Shown: positions 20,397 to 28,336 of the stretch, one piece after another
Position numbering within the stretch: position 1 is the stretch's first letter
Layout: every line of letters starts with the position of its first letter
DNA from: Pseudomonadota bacterium
Lineage (GTDB): Bacteria > Pseudomonadota > Gammaproteobacteria > Steroidobacterales > Steroidobacteraceae
Direction: 5' to 3'
Length of the DNA: 64,000 nt
Assembly (NCBI GenBank): GCA_025355105.1
Contig: JANYAE010000113.1
Span: forward strand, 38,094-102,093
The notes under the pieces: generated by a model
The model's database searches: none
Told to the model about the DNA's origin: nothing
Seen by the model: the letters and a program-made list of their open reading frames with translations, nothing else
Made by a program: the position numbers and the translations under genes

Positions 20397-21497
20397 CTAC
20401 AGCGGAATCTGCGTGCGGCCGTGCCGAACGAACGGCGGTCGCACGACGCGGGCCTTGAGGCGCTTGCCGCGGATGTCGACCTCAACCTCGGCGCCGGTGG
20501 CCGCCGGCACGCGCGCCAGCGCGATCGAGCGCTCGAGCGTCGGCGAGTAGCTGCCGCTGGTCGTTTCGCCCTCGCCGGCCGCTCCGGCGTACACCTTCTG
20601 GTGACTGCGCAGGATGCCCTTGTCCTCGAGCAGCAGCCCGACGAGCTTGCGCGGCACGCCGGCGGTGCGCTGCGCCTCAAGCGCGCCGCGGCCGATGAAG
20701 TCGCGGCCCGGGTCGAAGACCACGGTCCAGGCGAGTCCCGACTCGAGCGGCGTCGTCTGGGCGTTCATGTCGTTGCCGTACAGGTTCATGCCGGCCTCGA
20801 GCCGCAGCGTGTCGCGCGCGCCGAGGCCGCAGGGCCGGACGCCGGCGTCGAGCAGCCGGTTCCACAGCGACACCACGTGCTCGGCGGGCAGCATGATCTC
20901 GAAGCCATCCTCGCCCGTGTAGCCCGTGCGGGCGACGAATACGCTGCCGCCGAGCACGCCGAGCCCGGTGCCGAAGAAGGTCTCGAGCGCCAGCGCTTTC
21001 GCCTCGTCGTCCGCCGGCAGCAGCCCGGCGGCCTTGGCGCGCGCGTTCGGCCCCTGGACCGCGACCATCGCGAGGTCGCCGCGCGGCCGCACCGTGACGC
21101 CGTAGCCGCCGGCCTGGCGCCCGATCCAGACGAGGTCCTGCTCGGCAGTGCCGGCGTTGACCACGAGGCGGTAGCGGCCCGCCTCCTGGAAGTAGACGAT
21201 CAGGTCGTCGATGACGCCGCCGGATTCGTTCAGCATGCAACTGTAGAGCGCCTTGCCGCGTGCTGCGAGCCGTGCGACGTCGTTGGCCAGCAGCCGTCGC
21301 AGGAACTCCTGAGCACGCGGCCCCTCGACGTCGACGGCGCGCATGTGCGACACGTCGAACATGCCGGCGTCGCGGCGCACCGCGTGGTGCTCCTCGAGCT
21401 GGGAGCCGTACTGCAGCGGCATGTCCCACCCGCCGAAATCGACGAGGCGGGCGCCGAGCGCAACGTGCCGGTCATGTAACGGGGTCTTCTGGGGCAT
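20397..21497 (-). CDS. gcvT: Aminomethyltransferase, glycine cleavage system T protein
   Basis: Transfers the methylene carbon from aminomethyl-lipoyl-GcvH to tetrahydrofolate, releasing ammonia. 366 residues from the ATG at 21497 ([20 protein letters not shown]), the normal family N-terminus, with GGAG seven bases upstream. The folate-site aspartate is in [12 protein letters not shown] and [12 protein letters not shown] is the second signature. A longer frame open into the leader reads through the riboswitch and is not coding. It is the first gene of the operon. GcvT-fold domains recur in five other proteins of this window (DMGDH-like proteins, SoxA, SoxG). Confidence 0.97.
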   Translation of the reverse strand: MPQKTPLHDRHVALGARLVDFGGWDMPLQYGSQLEEHHAVRRDAGMFDVSHMRAVDVEGPRAQEFLRRLLANDVARLAARGKALYSCMLNESGGVIDDLIVYFQEAGRYRLVVNAGTAEQDLVWIGRQAGGYGVTVRPRGDLAMVAVQGPNARAKAAGLLPADDEAKALALETFFGTGLGVLGGSVFVARTGYTGEDGFEIMLPAEHVVSLWNRLLDAGVRPCGLGARDTLRLEAGMNLYGNDMNAQTTPLESGLAWTVVFDPGRDFIGRGALEAQRTAGVPRKLVGLLLEDKGILRSHQKVYAGAAGEGETTSGSYSPTLERSIALARVPAATGAEVEVDIRGKRLKARVVRPPFVRHGRTQIPL

Positions 21498-21538
21498 CAG
21501 GATCTCCGCTTCGGACGCTTCCGGCGGACCGTCACCCC

Positions 21539-21574
21539 AAAAATAAGGGGCGACAGGCCACCGCCTGTCGCCCC
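21539..21574 (-). terminator. Intrinsic terminator after the glycine riboswitch
   Basis: On the minus strand a perfect 12-bp stem (GGGGCGACAGGC pairing with GCCTGTCGCCCC) closes a 4-base loop and is followed by TTATTTTT. It lies 41 bases before the gcvT ATG. The first Gs of its stem overlap the 3' end of the second aptamer (ACAGAGGGG), so aptamer folding can compete with it. This is the arrangement of a glycine-activated transcription switch. Confidence 0.9.
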
Positions 21575-21780
21575 TCTGTCCTGTGACCTGAGAGATCAAG
21601 CGCAGCTCGAGCTGCGCCGCACCCCTTCGGTGGGCCGGGCACTTCCGCGCCGGGCCGCTCTCCAGAGCTCGCGAGATTCTGCCGTACTGGTGCCTGAGCG
21701 TTTCCGGGCGGGTTGCGCCTTCGGCGCCGCGCGTACCTCGACGAGCCTTCGCTCGCCAGAGCCGCGCGGTCTCTCCGGTC
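21575..21780 (-). ncRNA. Tandem glycine riboswitch (gcvT motif)
   Basis: Two gcvT-type aptamers in the leader of gcvT. Aptamer 1 starts with GGAGAGACC (21776-21768) and contains GCCGAAGGCGCAA, AAACGCTCAGGCA and a closing AGAATCTC. Aptamer 2 starts with CTCTGGAGAGC and contains CACCGAAGGGG, then GATCTCTCAGGT and ACAGGACAGAGG. Both carry the conserved CCGAAGG and CTCAGG elements of known glycine aptamers. With the downstream terminator it should permit expression of gcvT-gcvH-gcvPA-gcvPB-dgkA when glycine is high. Boundaries are approximate. Confidence 0.93.
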
Positions 21781-21801
21781 AGATCTTGTCGCGAAGCCGC
21801 C

Positions 21802-21830
21802 ATCATAGCGGGCCGCGGGCCGACACCCAA
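21802..21830 (-). promoter_or_regulatory. Sigma-70-type promoter of the gcv operon
   Basis: On the minus strand TTGGGT (21830-21825) and TATGAT (21807-21802) are separated by 17 bases. Predicted transcription starts near 21795, about 20 bases before the first aptamer stem, which is the expected position for a riboswitch leader. Confidence 0.65.
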
Positions 21831-21896
21831 CAAAATTGTGCGCCGGGCCTCGCACCGGCCTTAATCTGGCGATGCCTGTCTCATCTGGGAGCCACC

Positions 21897-23675
21897 ATGG
21901 TCCGTCGACTCTTGACCGCGTTCACCGCCGCACTGCTGCTTGCCGCGGGCGGCGATGCCCGCGCCGCCGCCGCGACGACGCCCGTCGCCGCGCTGCACCA
22001 TCTGTTCGACAGCGCGTGGGAGCAGGATCTCGTCGACAACCCGCTCGCGGCGACGTACTACGGCGAAACGCGATTCAACGACCGCTGGCCGGACCTGTCG
22101 CGTGCGAGCCTCGAACGGGCGCACGCCCACGATGGTGAGGTACTCGCGCGCCTGAAGCGCATTCCGCGCGGCGCGCTGGCCGGCGCCGAGCAGCTGAACT
22201 ACGACCTCTTCAAGGGGGAGTACGAGGATCGGCTGGCCGAGTGGCCGTTCCACACCGAAGCCTACGGCATCAGCGCCTCCGGCGGCATCCAGACGCTGTC
22301 GGAGCTCTCCGAAATCATGCCCTTCGAGACCGTCGCCGACTACGAGCAGTGGCTCAAGCGACTGGCCGCGATGCCGCAGTTCATCGACCAGACGGCGACG
22401 CTGCTGCGCCAGGCGGCGCACGACGGCCGCACTCAACCGCGCGTGCTGATGGAGCGCGTCGTGCCGCAGCTCGCGCAGCAGGTGGTCGGCAAGGCCGAGG
22501 ACAGCCCCTTCTACCAGCGCTTCACGCAGTTTCCCGACCGGATCCCGCTGGCCGAGCGCGAGCGCCTCGGCGCCGCGGCACGCACCGTCATCGGCGGCAG
22601 CGTGTTGCCTGCCTACCAGCGCTTCGACCGCTTCTTCCGCGAGGAGTACCTGCCGGCCTGCCGCACCACGGTCGGCATCTGGGACACGCCGGACGGCGAG
22701 GCCTACTACCGCAACCGCATCCGCCACCACACCACGACCGGCCTGACCGCCGACGAGATCCACGCGATCGGTCTCAAGGAAGTGGCGCGCAACCGCGCCG
22801 AGATGCAAAAGGTGATGGACGAGGTCGGCTTCAAGGGCACGCTGCAGGAGTTCTTCGTCAAGCTGCGCAGCGACCCGCAGTTCTACTACGCGACTCCCGA
22901 CGAGCTCTATCGCGCCTACATCGTGACCGCCAAGCAGATCGAGCCGGAGCTGCCGAAACTCTTCGGCCACCTGTACCGCACCCCGTTCGGCGTGCGGCCG
23001 ATCCCGGCGATCTCGGCGCCGAACACGACGACCGCCTACTACAGCGGCCCGTCCGAGGACGGCCGACGGGCCGGCTTCTTCTACGTCAACCTCTACCGTC
23101 CCGAAGTCCGGCCGAAGTACGAAATCGAGGTGCTGACCTCGCACGAGTCGGTGCCGGGTCACCACCTGCAGATCGCGATCGCCCAGGAGCTCGGTGAACT
23201 GCCGAAATTCCGCCGGCTCGGCGGTTACACCGCCTTTATCGAGGGCTGGGGTCTCTACTCGGAACGCCTCGGCTACGACATCGGCCTCTACAAGGACCCG
23301 TACTCGCGCTTCGGGCAGCTGACCTACGACATGTGGCGCGCGGTCCGGCTGGTGGTCGACACCGGCATGCACGCCAAACACTGGACCCGCCAGCAGGCGA
23401 TCGACTACTTCAAGGACAACGCCGCCAAGACCGAGACCGACATCGTCAACGAGATCGACCGCTACATCGGCTGGCCCGGCCAGGCGCTCGCCTACAAGAT
23501 CGGGCAGCTGAAGCTGCTGGCGTTGCGCGCGGAGGCCGAACAGGTGCTCGGACCCCGCTTCGACATCCGCTCGTTCCACGACGCGGTCCTCGCCAACGGC
23601 GCCGTTCCGCTCGAAGTCCTCGAGCAAAAGGTGCACGCGTGGATCGCGAGCCAACGCGGTGGCGGCGCTCACTGA
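21897..23675 (+). CDS. DUF885 family metallopeptidase-like protein, exported
   Basis: 592 residues from the ATG at 21897, which has GGGAG upstream and starts a clear signal peptide (VRRLLTAFTAALLLAAGGDARA). The body is DUF885, a family related to M3/M32-type zinc peptidases. HESVPGHHLQ at residue 416 gives the HExxPGHH zinc motif, and FIEGWGLYSERLGYD is the second family block. It probably cleaves peptides in the periplasm; substrates are unknown. Longer in-frame readings from 21630 run into the gcv leader and are rejected. It is divergent from the gcv operon. Confidence 0.9.
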   Translation: MVRRLLTAFTAALLLAAGGDARAAAATTPVAALHHLFDSAWEQDLVDNPLAATYYGETRFNDRWPDLSRASLERAHAHDGEVLARLKRIPRGALAGAEQLNYDLFKGEYEDRLAEWPFHTEAYGISASGGIQTLSELSEIMPFETVADYEQWLKRLAAMPQFIDQTATLLRQAAHDGRTQPRVLMERVVPQLAQQVVGKAEDSPFYQRFTQFPDRIPLAERERLGAAARTVIGGSVLPAYQRFDRFFREEYLPACRTTVGIWDTPDGEAYYRNRIRHHTTTGLTADEIHAIGLKEVARNRAEMQKVMDEVGFKGTLQEFFVKLRSDPQFYYATPDELYRAYIVTAKQIEPELPKLFGHLYRTPFGVRPIPAISAPNTTTAYYSGPSEDGRRAGFFYVNLYRPEVRPKYEIEVLTSHESVPGHHLQIAIAQELGELPKFRRLGGYTAFIEGWGLYSERLGYDIGLYKDPYSRFGQLTYDMWRAVRLVVDTGMHAKHWTRQQAIDYFKDNAAKTETDIVNEIDRYIGWPGQALAYKIGQLKLLALRAEAEQVLGPRFDIRSFHDAVLANGAVPLEVLEQKVHAWIASQRGGGAH

Positions 23676-23692
23676 GGCCGGCGACCGCTCGA

Positions 23693-23708
23693 CTGAATGA
23701 CCGTTCAG
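23693..23708. promoter_or_regulatory. Imperfect dyad, possible TetR-type operator
   Basis: CTGAATGACCGTTCAG has 5-bp inverted arms (CTGAA/TTCAG) and matches its reverse complement at 12 of 16 positions. It lies just after the DUF885 stop and about 230 bases upstream of the TonB receptor. The half-sites resemble those of the element at 32259 upstream of the choline transporter. Function is inferred from symmetry only. Confidence 0.35.
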
Positions 23709-23867
23709 GGGTGTTGCGTGGCGTCCACACGGACGCCGGCGCCGCCTGAACCGCTGACTAAGTGCCGCGTTTTAAGCGCCTTGAGTGTCGGCCCTGCCTG
23801 ATTCTTGCTTCCAACACGTCGTTGCGACAAACTGGAATCGAGCGCCAAGGGAAGCGGGATTGACCGT

Positions 23868-23882
23868 GCATTCAATGAATGC
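23868..23882. promoter_or_regulatory. Perfect 15-bp palindrome upstream of the TonB receptor
   Basis: GCATTCA-A-TGAATGC is a perfect inverted repeat with 7-bp arms and a single central base, 58 bases upstream of the receptor ATG. In 70% GC DNA such an AT-containing dyad is likely a repressor or activator site. No convincing -10/-35 pair was placed with it. Confidence 0.45.
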
Positions 23883-23940
23883 CGCGCCGCCGACCGACCG
23901 GCAGCCATAGAACACAGCCAGCACGCGAAGGGGACTTGCC

Positions 23941-26691
23941 ATGCGGATCAACAGGCCGACGGACTCTGCGGTGACACCGAAGCTCGCCTACGCGATCGCG
24001 GCCGTCTTGAGCGGCGCGTCAATCGCACCGCTGGCAACCGCCGCCGGTGCCAGCGACCCGTCGTCTGACTCGCTCGGCGAGATCATCGTCACCGCGCAGC
24101 GCCGCTCGGAAAGCATGCAGAACGTGCCGATCTCGATGCAGGCGTTCACTGCGACGGCGCTCGCCGAGCTCAATATCTCGACCTTCGACGACTACATCAA
24201 GTACCTGCCGAACCTGACCTCGGCCAACAACGGCCCGGGGCAGAACGAGGTCTTCATGCGCGGCCTCAGCGCCGGCGCGCAGCCGAGCCAGGGCAGCGGC
24301 TCCACCGCCGCCTACCCGAACGTCGCCATCTACCTCGACAACCAGTCCGGCCAGCTGCCGGGCCGCAACCTCGACATCTACGCGGCCGACCTCAACCGCA
24401 TCGAGGTGCTGGAAGGGCCGCAGGGCACGTTGTTTGGCTCCGGCGCCGAGGCCGGCGTGATCCGCTACATCACCAACGAGCCGAAGCTCAACGTCACCGA
24501 GGGCAGCGCCAAGGCCGGCTATGGCGTCACCGCGCACGGCGATCCGAACAGCGACGTGACCGCGGTGCTCAACCTGCCGCTGATCACCGACAAGCTGGCG
24601 GTGCGCGGCGTGTTCTACACCGACCAGCGCGGCGGCTACATCGACAACGTGCCGGCGACCTTCACGCGCAGCAACACCGACATCGGCATCCACTACGCCA
24701 ACTACGCGACTGGCTGCGCGATCGGCTCGCCGGCCAGCGGCGCGTGCGCACCGGTCATCGACCCGGTCACCGGCAAAAATACCAATTCGGCCACCAGCTT
24801 CGGCGTGCCGCCGAACAGCACGGCGATCAACAACTACAACCAGGCGCACCGCGCGATCAACCCGACGAACTACACCGGCATGCGGCTCTCGGCACTGCTG
24901 AAGTTCAACGACGACTGGGACCTGCTCCTCACGCAGACCTACCAGAACCTGCACACCGATGGCGTGTTCTACCAGCAGCCGAACGCCTCGGACGGCCAGG
25001 CGCTGAATCCGCTCGAGGTCACGCTGTTCAATCCGTCCTACAACAAGGACCGCTTCGAGAACACCGCCTGGACGCTGAACGGCCGGATCGGCGCTCTGAA
25101 GATGGTCTATACCGGCGGCTACCTGGTGCGCAATGTGCAGCAGGTCAGCGACTACACCAACTACTCGCGCGGCGTGTACGCCGACTACTACCAGTGCTAC
25201 GGCCCGACCGGCGGCACGCTGAACTATCCGTCGACCTGCTTCTCGCCGAGCGCGGTCTGGCGGTCGGTGGAGCGCAACGAGCACATGCAGCACGAGTTCC
25301 GCCTCAGCACCCCGGACGACTGGCGCCTGCGCGGCATCGCCGGTGTGTACTACGAGGACAACAAGCTGCAGGACCAAAGCGACTGGCGCTACAAGACCGT
25401 GCCATCGTGTACCTCCAACGGCGTGCCGGGCGAGGATCCGGGCAACACCGGCTGCTTCTCGAACATCGGCACGGTGGCGGGCACGACGGTCGTCAACCCG
25501 GGGGTGCGCGACTCAAACAGCTCCTTCTATCAGGATGACGTCCGCGAGACCAAGCAGACCGCGTTCTTCATCTCGGCGGACTACGACATCATCCCGAAGG
25601 TGCTGACCGCGACGCTCGGCACGCGCCACTTCAAGTTCGACAACTCGTTCAAGGGCGCCGTCAACGGCAGCTTCTTCTGCTACCAGGGCGGCGTGGTGCC
25701 CGGCGGCTGCCAGGGCAGCACCGCCTACAACCTCGACGCCGCCAACCTCTCCGGCAGCGAGTCCGGCTGGAAGAGCCGCGGCAACCTGACCTGGCACATC
25801 ACGTCGAACGTCATGGTGTACGGCACGTACTCGCAGGGCTTCCGGCCCGGCGGCTTCAACCAGAACGGCGGCAGCCTGCACATCTACGGAACGGACGGCG
25901 TGCAGCAGTACGTGCTGCCGAAGGCCTATCTGTCGGACAAGCTGACGAACAAGGAGATCGGCTGGAAGGCGGAGTTCCTCAACCACAAGCTGCAGGTCAA
26001 CGGCGCCGTCTATCGCGAGAACTGGGACAACGTGCAGGTCGCGTTCTTCAACCCCGGGCTCGTCGGCAACATCTTCTACGACACCAACGGCCAGAACTTC
26101 CTGATCGAGGGTGCCGAGATCTCGGTCGTCTGGCGGCCCATGCACGGGCTGACAGTGCAGACCGCACTGTCCGACAACTACACCAACCGGCAGACGAACT
26201 CGCCGGCGCTGATAGACACCAATCCGCTCAGCAACAACAACGGCCACCCGATCACGCAGGCCTGCGACAGCAACGGCGCGAACTGCGGCGCGGTGCTCAA
26301 CCCCTTCGGCCCGATCGGCTCGCCGAGCGCCAACGCGCCGAAGCTGCAGTACAGCGCGCGTCTGCGCTACGACTGGATGGTCGGCGACCTGAGCGCGTTC
26401 GTTCAGGCAGGCGGCACCCATACCGGCGCCTCGTTCACGCAGGCGGGCTCCAATCCGACGATTGCGCAGGCCGGCGCCATCACCACCGGCCGGCTGCGCT
26501 TCGAGATCCCGGGCTACAACACCTACGACGTGTCGATCGGCGTCGCCAAGGATGCGTGGAGCGTGTCGGTGTTCGGCGAGAACCTCGGCAACTCGCATGC
26601 CTCGACCTTCACCAGCACCGATCAGTTCATCGTGGCGCAGACCCCGCTGCGGCCGCGGGTCATCGGCGTGTCGCTCGGCTACAAGTTCTGA
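23941..26691 (+). CDS. TonB-dependent outer-membrane receptor
   Basis: A 916-residue outer-membrane transporter. Residues 1-40 form a signal region, and the plug begins with the TonB-box-like SLGEIIVTAQRRSE, then NVPISMQAFTATAL and the IEVLEGPQGTLFGSGAEAG plug block. A large 22-strand barrel ends with a C-terminal aromatic residue (GVSLGYKF), the BamA targeting signature. The type is the one abundant in Sphingomonadales and Steroidobacter-like bacteria, often used for terpenes, aromatics or glycosides; the ligand here is unknown. The NCS1 permease follows on the same strand after about 220 bases and could be a functional partner. Confidence 0.93.
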   Translation: MRINRPTDSAVTPKLAYAIAAVLSGASIAPLATAAGASDPSSDSLGEIIVTAQRRSESMQNVPISMQAFTATALAELNISTFDDYIKYLPNLTSANNGPGQNEVFMRGLSAGAQPSQGSGSTAAYPNVAIYLDNQSGQLPGRNLDIYAADLNRIEVLEGPQGTLFGSGAEAGVIRYITNEPKLNVTEGSAKAGYGVTAHGDPNSDVTAVLNLPLITDKLAVRGVFYTDQRGGYIDNVPATFTRSNTDIGIHYANYATGCAIGSPASGACAPVIDPVTGKNTNSATSFGVPPNSTAINNYNQAHRAINPTNYTGMRLSALLKFNDDWDLLLTQTYQNLHTDGVFYQQPNASDGQALNPLEVTLFNPSYNKDRFENTAWTLNGRIGALKMVYTGGYLVRNVQQVSDYTNYSRGVYADYYQCYGPTGGTLNYPSTCFSPSAVWRSVERNEHMQHEFRLSTPDDWRLRGIAGVYYEDNKLQDQSDWRYKTVPSCTSNGVPGEDPGNTGCFSNIGTVAGTTVVNPGVRDSNSSFYQDDVRETKQTAFFISADYDIIPKVLTATLGTRHFKFDNSFKGAVNGSFFCYQGGVVPGGCQGSTAYNLDAANLSGSESGWKSRGNLTWHITSNVMVYGTYSQGFRPGGFNQNGGSLHIYGTDGVQQYVLPKAYLSDKLTNKEIGWKAEFLNHKLQVNGAVYRENWDNVQVAFFNPGLVGNIFYDTNGQNFLIEGAEISVVWRPMHGLTVQTALSDNYTNRQTNSPALIDTNPLSNNNGHPITQACDSNGANCGAVLNPFGPIGSPSANAPKLQYSARLRYDWMVGDLSAFVQAGGTHTGASFTQAGSNPTIAQAGAITTGRLRFEIPGYNTYDVSIGVAKDAWSVSVFGENLGNSHASTFTSTDQFIVAQTPLRPRVIGVSLGYKF

Positions 26692-26701
26692 CGCGGCGGT
26701 C

Positions 26702-26743
26702 GCGTCTGCCGCGAGGCGCCTGCGGGCGCCGCGCGGCAGACGC
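26702..26743 (+). terminator. Strong GC-rich hairpin after the TonB receptor
   Basis: GCGTCTGCCGCG (26702-26713) pairs with CGCGGCAGACGC (26732-26743), and inside it GGCGCC pairs with GGCGCC around a 4-base loop. It starts 11 bases after the receptor stop. No U-tract follows (CGCTCCTT), so termination is likely only partial, or it protects the 3' end. The 26744-26910 stretch holds no gene that I can see. Confidence 0.5.
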
Positions 26744-26910
26744 GCTCCTTCCGCCCGGGTCGCCGGCTCGGCATTGGACCGCAACCGGAATCCGCTCCGG
26801 GGCGTCGCGACCATCAGCGTCGCTGACGCGCTGCCGGGCGCCCACGCGGCGTGTATTCTTGCTCGGACATGCGCCCCGGTCGCGGGCGTTCGGTTGCGCC
26901 GGAGTTGCCG

Positions 26911-28320
26911 ATGACCCAGCGGTCCCTGATCGAGAAGCGTTCGATCGACTACGTGCCACTCGCCGAGCGCCACGGCAAGGTCTGGCACCTGTGGCCCACC
27001 TGGTTCATGGGCGACGCCCACCTGGCGACGGTCGCCACCGGCTTCGTCGGCGTCGCGATGGGCGGCAACCTCGCCTGGATGGTGATCGCGGTGACCATCG
27101 GCAGCGCCTTCGGCACCTTCTTCATGGCCTTCCACTCGACGCAGGGGCCGCAACTCGGCTTGCCGCAGATGATCCAGTCGCGGCCGCAGTTCGGCTACGT
27201 CGGCGCGCTGCTGGTCTGGGGTGTCGCGCTCGTGACCTACGTCGGATTCAACGCCTTCAACCAGGTGCTGGCGGCCGACACGCTGGATACGCTGTATCAC
27301 GTCGATCCGCGCGTCACGATGCCGGTCATCGGCGCGCTCGCCGCGCTGCTCGCGGTGTTCGGCTACGACTGGATCCACCGCACCCAGCAGGTGCTGACGG
27401 CGGTCCTCATCGCCGGGCTGCTGGTGATGACCCTTGCCGTCGCGCGGGTGCACTTCTCGCCGGCACAGCTCGACCTCGGCGACTTCCGGCTGGTGCCGTT
27501 CCTGACGCAGCTGTTCGCCGCCGCCGCCTACCAGATCTCCTGGTCGATCTACGTGTCGGACTACTCGCGCTACCTGCCGCGGGACGTCGGCGTCGCTGCC
27601 TCGTTCTGGTGGACCTACCTCGGCGCCTTCATCGGCGGCACGTGGACCATGCTGGTGGGCACGGTGGCCGGCGCGATGTTCCCGAAGCTCGAGCTGACGC
27701 CGGCGCTGAAGGCCGCCGCCGACGCGATGCTGCCCGGCTCCGGCCAGCCGCTGCTGATCACTTCGCTGTTCGGCCTGGTGACGATCACGACGCTCAACTT
27801 CTACGGCGCCTCGCTGACGCTGCTCAGCGTCGCCGACTCGCTGAAGCCGATCCGCGCGACGCTCGCCAAGCGCATCGTGACGATCGTCGCCTGCCTGGTC
27901 GTCGCCTGCGCGATAGCACTCACCGCCTCGCGCGACTTCGCCCACGAATTCGGCGAGTTCCTGTCGATTCTGCTGTACCTGTTCACGCCGTGGACGGCGA
28001 TCAACCTAGTCGATTTCTACGTCGTACGTCGCGGCCACTACTCGGTGCGCGAGATCTTCAACCCGCACGGCCTGTACGGCCGCTGGAACTGGCGCGGGCT
28101 GGTGGCGTACGCGGTGGGCTTCGTGTCGATGATCCCGTTCTTCAGCACCGGCATCTACGTCGGCCCGGTCGCGCGCGCGCTCGGCGGCGCGGACCTCGCG
28201 ATGCTGGTCGGCCTGCCGGTGTCGACGATCGTCTACCTGATCGCCTGCCGCTCGCTGGACGTCGAGTCGGAGATCCGCCGCGCCGCCGCGGCCGACGTCG
28301 GCCTCGAGGTCGACGGCTGA
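26911..28320 (+). CDS. NCS1-family permease (purine/cytosine permease-like)
   Basis: 469 residues from the ATG at 26911, with GGAG ten bases upstream; an in-frame ATG 60 bases earlier lacks a ribosome site. About twelve transmembrane segments. The family start SIDYVPLAERHGKVWHL and the FMAFHSTQGPQLGLPQM helix are typical of nucleobase:cation symporter-1 proteins such as CodB or allantoin/hydantoin carriers. Substrate may be a nucleobase or another small N-containing compound. It ends 16 bases from the convergent betA stop, so its placement beside the choline genes need not mean shared function. Confidence 0.87.
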   Translation: MTQRSLIEKRSIDYVPLAERHGKVWHLWPTWFMGDAHLATVATGFVGVAMGGNLAWMVIAVTIGSAFGTFFMAFHSTQGPQLGLPQMIQSRPQFGYVGALLVWGVALVTYVGFNAFNQVLAADTLDTLYHVDPRVTMPVIGALAALLAVFGYDWIHRTQQVLTAVLIAGLLVMTLAVARVHFSPAQLDLGDFRLVPFLTQLFAAAAYQISWSIYVSDYSRYLPRDVGVAASFWWTYLGAFIGGTWTMLVGTVAGAMFPKLELTPALKAAADAMLPGSGQPLLITSLFGLVTITTLNFYGASLTLLSVADSLKPIRATLAKRIVTIVACLVVACAIALTASRDFAHEFGEFLSILLYLFTPWTAINLVDFYVVRRGHYSVREIFNPHGLYGRWNWRGLVAYAVGFVSMIPFFSTGIYVGPVARALGGADLAMLVGLPVSTIVYLIACRSLDVESEIRRAAAADVGLEVDG

Positions 28321-28336
28321 ACGCGGCCTGGTCCCG

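Noticed and set aside
21861..23672. 603-codon minus-strand frame opposite the DUF885 gene
   Set aside because: Exact antisense of a gene with signal peptide and zinc motif; its composition (Val/Arg/Leu/Asp-rich, no motif) is that of a GC-rich shadow.
25513..27945. 810-codon minus-strand frame across the TonB receptor and NCS1 permease
   Set aside because: Antisense shadow spanning two real genes and their intergenic hairpin; no domain recognised.
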